DNA of 48,025 nucleotides, taken from Phycicoccus sp. Lineage in GTDB: Bacteria; Actinomycetota; Actinomycetes; Actinomycetales; Dermatophilaceae. Positions 35,321 to 43,933 of this stretch are shown here, piece by piece. The number at the start of each line of letters is the position of its first letter. Within the stretch, counting starts at the first letter, position 1. The notes below the pieces were generated by a model. The model saw only the letters and a program-made list of their open reading frames with translations. It did no database searches and was not told the DNA's origin. The translations under genes were made by a program, and so were the position numbers. The stretch is taken from assembly GCA_017993715.1 (NCBI GenBank), contig JAGOME010000031.1, forward strand, positions 1 to 48,025, in the 5' to 3' direction.

Positions 35321-36856
35321 TCAGCCCCAGCGGCGCGACTTGACCAGATCCACCCGCTCAGGGGTGTGCAACCGTGCCATGATCCGGGCCGTGCGCGCCG
35401 GCACGAACCCCGGGGTGGCCAACGAAACCGCGACCCCGACGAGCATCGTCAGGGGCACGCACCACAACGCCGGCCAGCTCACCAGAGCCACACCCCATCC
35501 CGGGCGGGTGCCGAGGATCTGGCCGATAACCAGAGCGGTCGTCGAGGTCGCGGCCCCGACCAGCAGAGCGGTGGCCGCCCCGACCGTGGAGAGCCGCCGC
35601 CACCAGACGCCGAGGATGAGCAGCGGGGCAAACGTCGAGGCCGCCACCGTGAAGGCGATGACGACCAACTGGGCCAGGCCGATCGGGCCCAACAACCGGC
35701 TCACGGCATACGGGACGAGGATGGCGATCACTGCGGCGATCCGGAACGAGCGGTTGGCCGGGGCGTCGCCAAGGCTCCAGCGCCGCACCGCCGGCCGGAA
35801 GACGGACTGGTCGAGGACACCCGCCACGGACATGGCCACCCCCGATGCGGTCGAGAGGAATGCCGCGAACGCCCCCCCGGCGAGCAAGGCTGTCAGCAGG
35901 TCACCCCACAGACCCGGCACGACAACGGACGGCAGCTGCAGCACGATCGAGTCCGGCCGGAATCCCTCGGGCAGCGAGGGCAGGTCGACCCGGCCCAGCA
36001 CGGCATACACCGGCGGGATCAGGTAGAAGATGCCGAGGAGCGCGAGCACGTGCACGGTCGTCCGGCGGGCACCTCCGCCGTCGGGGTTGGTGTAGTACCG
36101 CACGAGCACATGCGGCAGCCCCATCGTCCCGAGGCAGAGCGCCACCATCGTCGAATAGGTCCGGTAGGTGGGGTGATCCCCGTCGAATCGCGGCGTCAAG
36201 GGGATCGCCCAGCCAGCAGGAGTATCCCGGGGAAAGGGCGCCCCCGCCCGATTCCACATGATCAGCAACACGATGGCCGGGACCGTGATCGCGGTGAGCT
36301 TGATCCAGTACTGCACGGCCTGGGAGAACGTGATCGAGCGCATCCCTCCAGCCCCGACCGCGAGCGCAACGATCACCGCGACCACGAGTCCACCGACCCA
36401 CGAGGGGACCCCGGCGACGAGGGAGAGGACCAAGCCGGCGCCGGTGAACTGCGGCAGCAGATACAGCCAGCCGATCGCGACGACAAGCACCGAGGCAATC
36501 GCCCGGATCGGCCCCGACCCCAAGCGAGCCTCGGCGAAATCCGGCAGCGTGTAAGAGCCTGAGCGGCGCATCGGGGCGGCCACGAGGACAAGGAGGACGA
36601 GGTAGCCGAGCGTGTAGCCGACCGGCAGCCACAGCTGGTCGACCCCTAAGTCGTAGATCAGCCCGGCCACGCCGAGGAAGGATGCGGCCGAGAGGTACTC
36701 GCCACCGATCGCGCTCGCGTTGAGCCGTGGCGACACCGTGCGCCCGGCCACATAGAAGTCACTGGTCTGCCGTGACAGTCGCAGGCCGAAGCCCCCGACG
36801 ACCAGGGTGAGCAGGCAGACGAGCGCGACGAACAGCAGGGACAGTCCGGCGGTCAC
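35321..36856 (-). CDS. Sodium:solute symporter, probable carboxylate importer
   Basis: A 511-residue, about 13-helix sodium:solute symporter related to ActP. Features are SAIGGEYLSAASFLGVAGLIYDLG, the MRSITFSQAVQYWIKLTAI segment and LCLGTMGLPHVLVRYYTNPDGGGARRT. It is shorter and clearly diverged from the actP product at 23.9 kb. The GTG at 36856 has GGAG upstream and overlaps the stop of the small membrane-protein gene (GTGA). It is the last gene of an operon with a two-component system, which probably senses or is induced by its substrate (inference). Confidence 0.88.
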   Translation of the reverse strand: MTAGLSLLFVALVCLLTLVVGGFGLRLSRQTSDFYVAGRTVSPRLNASAIGGEYLSAASFLGVAGLIYDLGVDQLWLPVGYTLGYLVLLVLVAAPMRRSGSYTLPDFAEARLGSGPIRAIASVLVVAIGWLYLLPQFTGAGLVLSLVAGVPSWVGGLVVAVIVALAVGAGGMRSITFSQAVQYWIKLTAITVPAIVLLIMWNRAGAPFPRDTPAGWAIPLTPRFDGDHPTYRTYSTMVALCLGTMGLPHVLVRYYTNPDGGGARRTTVHVLALLGIFYLIPPVYAVLGRVDLPSLPEGFRPDSIVLQLPSVVVPGLWGDLLTALLAGGAFAAFLSTASGVAMSVAGVLDQSVFRPAVRRWSLGDAPANRSFRIAAVIAILVPYAVSRLLGPIGLAQLVVIAFTVAASTFAPLLILGVWWRRLSTVGAATALLVGAATSTTALVIGQILGTRPGWGVALVSWPALWCVPLTMLVGVAVSLATPGFVPARTARIMARLHTPERVDLVKSRRWG

Positions 36857-37338
36857 GTGCGCTCCACCGCGGCGGAGAACTCGGCCTCGAGACGCGCGGC
36901 CTGTCGGTCGTAGAACCGGGCCAACCCCCACACGACCGGATAGACCAGGACGCCGAGCATGAACCAGGGCAACGGAATCCGCCACACCGTCAGGGTGCCG
37001 ACCGAGGGGACCAGGACCAGCAGCACAGGGAAGCCGGCAATGGCCACGACGGCGATGAGGACCACCAGGAGGGAGAGCCGCAGCTGGGCGCGCATGAGCC
37101 CATCGACATAGACGTCGCCCAGCTCGGTCTGGGAGTCGATCTCGGCCGCGAGATGCGTGGTGGCGGCAGTGTGGCCGGTATGCCGCGTGCTGGTCACCCG
37201 CACCCGCATCGGCTTGTCGGACGGGACGGAGGCCGACGTCGGGGACGGAGGCGACGCCCCGGGCTGGGGCACTGCAGGAATGGGGGACGCCGCGGAGCCC
37301 TCGCCTGGGCGGGCTGGGTCCGAGGCGGGGAGGTTCAC
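36853..37338 (-). CDS. Small membrane protein, symporter partner (DUF485-like layout)
   Basis: A 161-residue protein. The first 75 residues are Pro/Ser/Ala-rich and probably disordered. Then comes QTELGDVYVDGLMRAQLRLSL, two hydrophobic segments (about 93-115 and 122-142) and a charged C-terminal helix. This layout and position are those of the two-helix proteins encoded before ActP-type symporters, though the sequence is not a clear DUF485 match. The GTG start overlaps the response-regulator stop, and its stop overlaps the symporter start. Confidence 0.78.
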   Translation of the reverse strand: MNLPASDPARPGEGSAASPIPAVPQPGASPPSPTSASVPSDKPMRVRVTSTRHTGHTAATTHLAAEIDSQTELGDVYVDGLMRAQLRLSLLVVLIAVVAIAGFPVLLVLVPSVGTLTVWRIPLPWFMLGVLVYPVVWGLARFYDRQAARLEAEFSAAVERT

Positions 37339-38147
37339 GTCGTGGGCAGGTGGGCGTCGGACTCGACGCCGCGGCGTTCGCCGGCAGGGCGTCGCAGGAG
37401 GATGTCGCGCAACTCCTTGGTATGCCGCCGACTCACCTGGAGCTCCACCGTCCCGACGACGACAGAGCATCGCCCCCGGTCCATCCGGACCTCCGTGACG
37501 TGAGGGAGGGCGACGAGCGTACTGCGGTGGATCCGGACGAACCCGGCCTCGCGCCAGTTGTCCTCGAGGACCGACAAGGGGATGCGGACGAGGTGGCTGC
37601 CGCTGTCCGTATGGAGTCGGGCGTAGTCGCCGTGGGCCAGCGCGAAGCGGATCTGGCTGCGCTGGATGAACCGGGTCACCCCGGCTAGCTCGACGGGGAT
37701 GGTCTCGTCGGCCGGCTCGGTGGCCGGCGGCGTCGTCGTGGTGGCCGCGGTCGCGTCGAGAGTGGCGTCGACGGCCTTCTCGACGACCCGACGCACCGCC
37801 TCGCCCAGTCGCTCCTCGCGCACCGGCTTCATGACGTAATCGGTCGCTGCGATGGCGAAGGCGTCGACGGCGTGGCGGTCGTGGGCGGTGACGAAGACGA
37901 TCTGCGGGCGCGCGCCAGCGAACTTGGCGACGACCCGGGCCAGCGCCATTCCGTCCAGCCCCGGCATAGAGATGTCGGAGAAGACCACGTCGACGTTGCG
38001 CTCGTCCAGGACACCCAGAGCCTCGGTGCCGCTCGATGCGGTCAGGACGTCCCCGATGCGGTCGTCTCGCTCCAGGAGCCACCGCAACTCGGACAGGGCG
38101 GGCAGCTCGTCATCGACGACGAGCGCCGTCAGCGGCGCCGGTTTCAT
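37335..38147 (-). CDS. LytTR-family response regulator
   Basis: A 270-residue response regulator. The receiver domain (about 5-120) has the acidic pair Asp12-Asp13, phospho-acceptor Asp58 in FSDISMPGLDG and Lys107 in VMKP. A Thr/Pro linker leads to a LytTR DNA-binding domain (about 165-265) with HGDYARLHTDSG and FVRIHRSTLVALPHV. The ATG at 38147 is the natural start. It lies 109 bp after the sensor kinase gene and is coupled by GTGA overlap to the genes it probably controls. Confidence 0.92.
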   Translation of the reverse strand: MKPAPLTALVVDDELPALSELRWLLERDDRIGDVLTASSGTEALGVLDERNVDVVFSDISMPGLDGMALARVVAKFAGARPQIVFVTAHDRHAVDAFAIAATDYVMKPVREERLGEAVRRVVEKAVDATLDATAATTTTPPATEPADETIPVELAGVTRFIQRSQIRFALAHGDYARLHTDSGSHLVRIPLSVLEDNWREAGFVRIHRSTLVALPHVTEVRMDRGRCSVVVGTVELQVSRRHTKELRDILLRRPAGERRGVESDAHLPTT

Positions 38148-38256
38148 GCCCCAAGGGTAAGGCGGGTCCGCGGATCGTGGCAGGAGAGCCTGATCGGCCT
38201 GCCTCCGATCGGGCAGCACGACGTCAGGCGGCCTCACGCTGCGGACCGCCGAAGGC

Positions 38257-39450
38257 TCAGTGATCGGCGTGAATGCCGGGGGCGAACTTGGGCACGCGGA
38301 ACGTCACCTTGGTTCCCGCCCCCACGGCCGTCTCGACCACGAGCCCGGCGGTGTCGCCGTAGACCTGTCGCAGGCGGGCATCGACGTTACCGATCCCCAA
38401 GGAGTCAGACTTCACATGCCCGTCGAGGATGCGGCGGATGGCGTCCGGCTCCATGCCGACCCCATCATCCTCGACTCCGATTTCGGCGCTCGAGCCACGA
38501 TCTTGCGCCGTGATGGTCACGTGGCCGATGCCTTCCTTAGTGGCCAAGCCGTGGCGCACGGCATTCTCGACAAGGGGCTGCACCGCGAGATACGGGACGT
38601 TGACGGGCAGCACTTCGGGCGCGATGAGGAGTGAGACCTGGAGACGTTCGCCGAAGCGCGCCTGCTCCAGGACCAAGTAGCGCTCAATGTTGCGCAACTC
38701 CTCCTGAAGGGTCGTGAAGGCGCCTCCTCGACGCAGCGCGTACCGAGTGAAATCGGCGAACTCGAGGATGAGATCGCGCGCGCGATCGGGGTCGGTGCGC
38801 ACGAAGGAGGCGATGGCAGCCAGGCAGTTGTAGATGAAATGCGGGCTGATCTGGGCACGCAGCGCCCGCAGCTCGGCCTCCATCACCCGGGTGCGTCCCC
38901 GACTGAGATCGGCGAGCTCGAGCTGGGCGGAGACCCACTCGGCGACCTCCTCGGTCGCGCGGACCAGGCCCGGAGAGACCACATCGGTATAGGCCGTCAG
39001 GGTGCCGATCACCCGGTCGTCGGCGACGAGCGGCGCGGTGACCGCGCTGCGCAACGGACAGGCGACGTCATCGCAGGCGACCCGGTCGGGACCGGTGACG
39101 ACTGCGCGGCCGCTGGCTCGGGTGGCGGCCGCGATCTCATGGGCTGCCGCGCGGTGCCGGTCGCCGACGCCGCTCCACGATAGGGTCCCGGTGCCGTCGC
39201 TGATCGCGAGTGCGCGGGCACCGAGGAGGCCAAGGACGTGCCGCCCGGCGCGTTCAGCCGAGGCCTCGGTCAGACCGTCGGCGAGGTGGCGGGAGGCGAG
39301 CGAGGCGCTGTGCAGCGTCGACCAGGTCGCCTGGTCGACGGCGGAGTGGAAGCCGCGGCGCCGCCAGCGACGCAGCAGCCAGATGCTCCCGAGGATCAGG
39401 AGAAAGGCGCCGGTCACCACGATCGCGGTCGTCGGATCGAGGCTGCGCAC
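38257..39450 (-). CDS. LytS-type sensor histidine kinase
   Basis: A 397-residue sensor kinase of the LytS/YehU class. One membrane segment lies at about residues 9-27, followed by a GAF-like sensing region (about 60-180, with VACDDVACPL cysteines that might bind a ligand). The phospho-acceptor His204 is in QISPHFIYNCL, and the ATPase has VENAVRHGL and DDGVGM. It lacks the multi-helix sensor of LytS. The GTG at 39450 is preceded by no free Shine-Dalgarno, so a leaderless transcript is possible. It faces away from the thioesterase gene. Confidence 0.88.
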   Translation of the reverse strand: MRSLDPTTAIVVTGAFLLILGSIWLLRRWRRRGFHSAVDQATWSTLHSASLASRHLADGLTEASAERAGRHVLGLLGARALAISDGTGTLSWSGVGDRHRAAAHEIAAATRASGRAVVTGPDRVACDDVACPLRSAVTAPLVADDRVIGTLTAYTDVVSPGLVRATEEVAEWVSAQLELADLSRGRTRVMEAELRALRAQISPHFIYNCLAAIASFVRTDPDRARDLILEFADFTRYALRRGGAFTTLQEELRNIERYLVLEQARFGERLQVSLLIAPEVLPVNVPYLAVQPLVENAVRHGLATKEGIGHVTITAQDRGSSAEIGVEDDGVGMEPDAIRRILDGHVKSDSLGIGNVDARLRQVYGDTAGLVVETAVGAGTKVTFRVPKFAPGIHADH

Positions 39451-39535
39451 CTCGACAGCGTAAGAGCAGCGGGGGCGTGAGGTCTCTCTCCTGCCCCAGG
39501 TCCGGCCGACTGGGCGCGGCTTAGGCTCAGTTTCC

Positions 39536-40369
39536 GTGACTGAGTTTGACGACATCCTGACCATCCATGACGACGGGTCCGCCGTGCGGGCCGACCTCGG
39601 CGACGGCTGGGCGGTATTCGGCAACGTCAACGGGGGTGTGCTGATGGCCCTCGCGCTCGCGTCGGCTCGTGGCCCCCTGGAGCACGCCGGAGCCGGGGCC
39701 CACACCGACCCGATCTCCTGGTCGTCGTCATTCCTGTCGGCGGGACGGGCAGGTCCGGTGACGATCACGCACGAGGTCCTGCGGGTCGGGCGGAGCATGT
39801 CAACGGCGCAGGTGAGCCTCCTGCAAGAGGACCAGGGTCGCGTGGTGGAACGCGTCCGCACCCTGGCGACCTTTGCGGACCTGTCCGAGTTGAGCGATCC
39901 GGTCCATCGCGCTCAGGAACCGCCGCAGATGCCGGGCCCGGATCACTGCCTCTCGGTGGCCGACTTTGTCCCGGATGAGCTGGCCGTCATGCACCGCATT
40001 GACCTGCGGCTGGACCCGGAAACGGCGGGTTTCGGTGTCGGAGAGCCGTCCATGGCCGGCGAGATCCGCGGATGGGTGCGGTTTGCCGACGGGTGTCCGA
40101 CCGACGTGCTGTCGCTCCCGTTCTTTGTCGACGCCTTCCCACCGGTGGCCCTCGATCTCGGTGCGGTCGGCTGGGCGCCCACCATCTCGTTCGCCGGGCA
40201 CATTCGGCGCCGGCCGGCGCCGGGCTGGCTGCGCGTGCGCCTGACGACCACAAATGTCGCTGGCGGGCTGTTCGAGGAGGACTGCGTGATCTGGGATGAG
40301 ACCGACGCCGTCGTCGCCCAAAGTCGCCAGATCGCCGGGTTGCGCTTCCCGGAGACTCCTGGTGACTGA
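39536..40369 (+). CDS. Acyl-CoA thioesterase family protein (double hot-dog)
   Basis: A 277-residue TesB-like double hot-dog protein. The first hot-dog has FGNVNGGVLMALALASA and VLRVGRSMSTAQVSLLQ; the second has LPFFVDAFPPVALDLGAVGWAPTISFAGHIRRRPAPGWLRVR. It probably hydrolyses an acyl-CoA; the substrate is unknown. TAGGCT lies about ten bases before the GTG start and no Shine-Dalgarno is seen, which fits a leaderless transcript. The stop overlaps the Fic-like gene by eight bases. Confidence 0.85.
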   Translation: MTEFDDILTIHDDGSAVRADLGDGWAVFGNVNGGVLMALALASARGPLEHAGAGAHTDPISWSSSFLSAGRAGPVTITHEVLRVGRSMSTAQVSLLQEDQGRVVERVRTLATFADLSELSDPVHRAQEPPQMPGPDHCLSVADFVPDELAVMHRIDLRLDPETAGFGVGEPSMAGEIRGWVRFADGCPTDVLSLPFFVDAFPPVALDLGAVGWAPTISFAGHIRRRPAPGWLRVRLTTTNVAGGLFEEDCVIWDETDAVVAQSRQIAGLRFPETPGD

Positions 40370-41210
40370 GTCTCCTGCCGTGGCAGCGGCGCGGTCCCTC
40401 GCGGAGCTGCCCGGCATTCCCGAGCAGATCGAGTCGGCCCGTGCGGCCTGTACCGGACTGCGGTGGCACCAGGCCCTGCGGCGGCGCATCCCCGAGGCCG
40501 CGGCCGAATCCCGAGTGCGAGGTGCCTGTGCGAGTGCGGAACTCGACGGGGCGCCGCTCTCCCGCGACATCGTCCGCGACCTCATGCGCGGCGCGGTGAC
40601 CTGGCATGACGATCCGGATCCGGTCGAGCGGGTTGCTCGAGGAGTGCTGGCGGTCACGGCCGAGACCGAAACCGTGGGCCCCCTGCTCACCCGTGCGCCG
40701 CGCCAGGCATTGGCCCGCCTTCATTTGGCCGCGGCGGCCGGGCTCGTCGGGGCGGATCAGGTGGGCCGGCCCCGGCGAGACGGGGAGGAATGCCGTGAGC
40801 TCACCGACCTAGGGCCACCTCCCCCCGCGGGGGAACTGGAAGCCCGGCTGGCCGGGGTGATCGACCTGCTCTCGGGCCTCGACGCGGCGCCAACCCTCAT
40901 CGTGGGGGCCCTCGTGCATGCCGAGATTGCGACGGTCCGGCCCTTTGTTGTGGGCAACGGCGCTGTGGCGAGAGCGCTCGAACGGGTGGTCCTGGTCACC
41001 GCAGGCCTGGATCCGACGGGTGTCGCGGTGCCTGAGGCCGGGCACCTCGCCGCCGGTCCGGGCTATGTCGGCGCCTTGCTCGCGTACGGCTCGGGGACCC
41101 GAGCTGGCGTGACCGCGTGGCTTGCGCATTGTGCTGGCGCGGTGCGGGCCGGTGCCGCCGAAGGCGAGCGGATTGCTGACGCCGTGCTCGCGGGGCGCCT
41201 CAGTCGCTGA
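40362..41210 (+). CDS. Fic-fold protein with degenerate catalytic motif
   Basis: A 282-residue Fic/DOC-fold protein. The N-terminal part has ACASAELDGAPLS, like the helix that precedes the Fic core in many members. The core motif HPFxDGNGRxxR of AMP-transferases is replaced by VRPFVVGNGAVAR: the catalytic His, the acidic residue and the first Arg are all missing. It is therefore probably not an active AMP-transferase and may be a regulator or binding protein. The GTG at 40362 has GGAG seven bases upstream. It is the last protein gene before the 6C RNA and Tad locus. Confidence 0.8.
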   Translation: MTESPAVAAARSLAELPGIPEQIESARAACTGLRWHQALRRRIPEAAAESRVRGACASAELDGAPLSRDIVRDLMRGAVTWHDDPDPVERVARGVLAVTAETETVGPLLTRAPRQALARLHLAAAAGLVGADQVGRPRRDGEECRELTDLGPPPPAGELEARLAGVIDLLSGLDAAPTLIVGALVHAEIATVRPFVVGNGAVARALERVVLVTAGLDPTGVAVPEAGHLAAGPGYVGALLAYGSGTRAGVTAWLAHCAGAVRAGAAEGERIADAVLAGRLSR

Positions 41211-41619
41211 CGGTCCGTGCTCTTGCCAGCCTTGCGGGCAGGGAGTAGAAACGGGGTGACCGACTGGACCAGCGTCGTTCCGGTCGGCTCGGTTGAGTTC
41301 TTCGTGAACCTTCGGGTGTACCCACGCGCGGGCAGTCCACGTATGGACCGATTGCCTTGGACGTGTTCCTGGGTGATGACGGCAGAGGAAGCACGCTTGG
41401 TCGCCCCGCGGGATCGCGGAGATGGCGCCCGCTGCTGAGCGGGCGCCATCGTCCATCCGACTGCGGTCATTTCACGGATTCCGTTGTTTGACCCGCATCG
41501 GACGGATGAATGCGGCGGTGAAGAGGCGCCGTGGGTGCTGGACCAAAACGTCATTACTTTGATGAACCTTGGATCACACCCCGCCTGGATGTTGCGCACG
41601 CGCGTCCTATGGTCTTTGA
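41211..41619. other. Gap between Fic gene and 6C RNA
   Basis: About 410 bp without a convincing gene. A 73-codon frame (41217-41438) has no recognisable motif; a 60-codon version from the GTG at 41257 has GGAGTAGAAACGGG upstream but no similarity that I know. The hairpin at 41421-41450 is the only clear feature. A near-octamer GAATGCGG lies at 41515. Confidence 0.4.
41421..41450. terminator. Perfect 13-bp-arm hairpin after the Fic gene
   Basis: GATGGCGCCCGCT and AGCGGGCGCCATC are perfect inverted arms around GCTG. It would separate the thioesterase-Fic transcript from the 6C RNA. No T-run follows. Confidence 0.75.
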
Positions 41620-41740
41620 TTAACCCATCGCTCCCCTTCGGGGTCGCAGCGATTGGGTGCCCGGCTTCTCCCCCCCGGAGCCAGACGCCCGACGGCCCCG
41701 GTTGCCCCCCCAGCCGGGGCCGTCCCCATTCCTGGGTTAA
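41620..41740 (+). ncRNA. 6C-type structured RNA upstream of the Tad locus
   Basis: Two stem-loops have poly-C loops: CCGGCTTCT with seven C then GGAGCC (about 41661-41683), and GGCCCCGGTTG with seven C then AGCCGGGGCC (about 41694-41712). This is the defining trait of the actinobacterial 6C motif; the M. tuberculosis example (B11) lies next to Rv3660c, the homolog of the gene that follows here. A 5' hairpin (ACCCATCGCT with AGCGATTGGGT, around CCCC-TTC-GGGG) precedes them. TTAACCCA (41620-41627) can also pair with TGGGTTAA (41733-41740). The strand is set by the C-runs. Confidence 0.88.
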
Positions 41741-41931
41741 TTGGGGACCAGTGCTCGCAATCGCGGTGACTGGGGTTGCCGTGGATCTCGCTGTGGTCCT
41801 TTCCATCGGGGACAACGAGGCGCTCGCCACGGGGCGAGTCCGCTGTCCACAAGTCGGCGGCTCACGTGGGGTTATCCCCAGATGTGTGGGAGCCCTGGTT
41901 GAGTTATCCCGCAGCGACGAGCCTGAGCGGC
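41741..41931 (+). other. Leader of ssd with DnaA-box-like words
   Basis: The 190 bp between the 6C RNA and the ssd start hold TGTCCACAA (41844), TTATCCCCA (41872) and TTATCCCGC (41904), each close to the DnaA-box consensus TT(A/G)TCCACA. No hairpin terminator is seen between RNA and gene, so read-through is possible. Confidence 0.4.
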
Positions 41932-42771
41932 ATGACCGCACTCGTTCGCACCAATGTCCCGATGGCGACCTCGATCGCGCATCTGGTCGTGGGGACCTCC
42001 GGCGGCGTGGGAGCCTCGACCCTGGCTGCGGCCGTTGCTGCGGCTCGGGCCGGGTCCGGTGGTCCCAGTCGTGCCCAGAGGGGGTTTGCCGGGGCTGTCC
42101 ATGGCGCCACCCTGGTGGACCTCGACCTGGCCCGTGGCGGGATCGACGTCACGGTGGGGCTCGAACACGTGGGAGGCCCACGATGGCCCGACCTCATGCG
42201 GGCGCGCGGCCGGGTCGATGGCGTCGCCCTGCGTCGGCTGCTGCCGCAGGCGCATGATTGCGCCGTGCTCGCCGCCAACGGTCGCCGATGGGCTCGCCCA
42301 GGCGAGGATGGGCCGGGCGCGGAGCCCCCCGATCGTGGGACGGTGCCGAGCACCGGCTTGCCCGGTGCCGTTTCGTCGGTGCTCGATGCACTCCGACTGG
42401 CTGGGCCACCGCTCGTCATCGATTGCCCGGCTGCCCGGGTTGGGGAGATTCGCCGACCCGGAGACGTGCTCGTTCTCGTCGGCTCCACGAGCGTGCGGGG
42501 CCTGGCAGACCTCGACGCGGCAGCGGCGGCATTCGCGGACGGCGATCCGCGCGTGGGTGGTGCCGTGATCCTCGTGCTGCGGGGAGGCGCGGCCGACGAC
42601 GAGGTGCTTGATGTCATCACCGATCAGACCGGAGTGCCGGTCTTCGGCCACGTGGGCGAGGATCGCCGCGTCTCGCGCGCGGAGGCTCGCGGTGACTGGC
42701 CAGGCCTGACTGGCTCCCTGCGCCGACTCGCCCTGGACATCGTGGACGTGGCCGATGAGCTCGCCGCCTGA
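41932..42771 (+). CDS. ssd: CpaE-like/septum-site-determining ATPase-like protein (Ssd, Rv3660c homolog)
   Basis: A 279-residue ParA/MinD-superfamily protein that opens the Tad locus. The deviant Walker A reads GTSGGVGAST (about residues 21-30); the signature Lys of MinD is absent, as in Rv3660c, so ATPase activity is doubtful. LVDLDLARGGIDVTVGLEHV is the switch region. In M. tuberculosis the homolog affects septum placement and stress responses; next to tadA it may instead position the pilus, like CpaE. The ATG at 41932 was chosen; the frame extends to 41776 through the 6C leader. It overlaps tadA by 17 bp. Confidence 0.85.
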   Translation: MTALVRTNVPMATSIAHLVVGTSGGVGASTLAAAVAAARAGSGGPSRAQRGFAGAVHGATLVDLDLARGGIDVTVGLEHVGGPRWPDLMRARGRVDGVALRRLLPQAHDCAVLAANGRRWARPGEDGPGAEPPDRGTVPSTGLPGAVSSVLDALRLAGPPLVIDCPAARVGEIRRPGDVLVLVGSTSVRGLADLDAAAAAFADGDPRVGGAVILVLRGGAADDEVLDVITDQTGVPVFGHVGEDRRVSRAEARGDWPGLTGSLRRLALDIVDVADELAA

Positions 42772-43933
42772 GCAGGATGCGTGGCATGCGGAGGTTGCCC
42801 GAGCCATTGGCGCCGGACAATCGCCCAGTGCGCACCGGATCAACACGATCGTGGCGGGCCGAGCCGCCCTGCTCGGGGACGTGGGGGCGGGCGAGGAGCG
42901 GCAAGCTCTCGAACAGGCCTACCTTGGGCTCGGCCCACTCGCCGCCCTGGTGTCCTTGCCCGACGTCACCGATGTGGTGGTCAACGGCGACGGACGGGTC
43001 TTCGTCGATCGCGGCCAAGGACTCCAAGGCGCTGCGGCGAAGGTGCCTCGCGAGGCCTTGCGACCGCTGGCGGTCCGCCTTGCCGGGCTGGCCGGGCGAC
43101 GTCTGGATGACGCCCAGCCGTGGGTTGACGGGCAGTTGGCCGGCGGCATTCGACTCCATGCCGTGCTGCCGCCCATTTGCGCGGAGGGCGCCCACATCAG
43201 CGTTCGGGTCGCGCGGCATTCGCCCGCGGGGGTCCCCGGACTACGTGCCCTGCAGGTCGTGGGCGATGAGGGCGCGGCTCTCCTTGAGGGCGTGGTCCGC
43301 AGTCGAGCCTCGTTCGTCGTTATCGGCGGCACCGGGTCGGGCAAGACCACGCTCCTGGGTGGGCTCCTGGCCGCGTGCCCCACGCAGGAGCGGTTGGTCC
43401 TGGTCGAGGATGTGGCGGAGCTGATCCCCAATCACCCGCATGTCGTCCGCCTCCAAGGGCGGTCCCACAACGTCGAGGGACGTGGGGAGGTCACGCTCGT
43501 CGATCTCGTGCGGCAGTCACTGCGCATGCGTCCCGACCGGCTCGTTGTGGGGGAGGTGCGCGGACCCGAAGTCCGCGACCTGCTCCTTGCGCTCAATACC
43601 GGCCACACCGGCGGGGGTGGCACCATCCATGCCAATGGTGCCCACGAGGTCGTCGCGCGCTTCGAGGCACTCGGCTCGCTGGCGGGTATGCCGCGCGAGG
43701 CGGTGCACGCGCAGTTGCGGGGAGCCTTTGGGCTGGCGCTCGTCATGGCCCGCGATGGTCCGGTGCGCCGACTCGCTGAGGTAGCCGTGCTCGACGTTCG
43801 AGGCAGCGAGGTGCGGTTCGTGCCTGCGGCGGCCCTGCTGCCCCAGGGGGTGCGTGCGCTCGAGGGCTGGCCTTTGCTCCCCGAGGCCGTGCGCCAAGCG
43901 GTCCCTGCTGGGGCCGTGGTCGGCCGATGCTGA
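42755..43933 (+). CDS. tadA: Tad pilus assembly ATPase TadA (CpaF family)
   Basis: A 392-residue secretion ATPase that powers Flp pilus assembly at the membrane. Walker A is GGTGSGKTT (about 190-198), the Asp box is VLVEDVAELIP, Walker B is RLVVGEVRGPE and the His box is GGGGTIHANG. The N-terminal domain has DVTDVVVNGDGRVFVD. It overlaps the genes on both sides. Two octamers (43144 and 43214) are the last ones in the window. Confidence 0.95.
   Translation: MSSPPEQDAWHAEVARAIGAGQSPSAHRINTIVAGRAALLGDVGAGEERQALEQAYLGLGPLAALVSLPDVTDVVVNGDGRVFVDRGQGLQGAAAKVPREALRPLAVRLAGLAGRRLDDAQPWVDGQLAGGIRLHAVLPPICAEGAHISVRVARHSPAGVPGLRALQVVGDEGAALLEGVVRSRASFVVIGGTGSGKTTLLGGLLAACPTQERLVLVEDVAELIPNHPHVVRLQGRSHNVEGRGEVTLVDLVRQSLRMRPDRLVVGEVRGPEVRDLLLALNTGHTGGGGTIHANGAHEVVARFEALGSLAGMPREAVHAQLRGAFGLALVMARDGPVRRLAEVAVLDVRGSEVRFVPAAALLPQGVRALEGWPLLPEAVRQAVPAGAVVGRC

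Noticed and set aside
35366-36562. 398-codon plus-strand frame
   Set aside because: Antisense to the symporter gene at 35.3-36.9 kb, without motifs.
41217-41438. Small gene after the Fic gene
   Set aside because: No motif, and its end runs into a perfect terminator hairpin; kept only as a remark on the gap.
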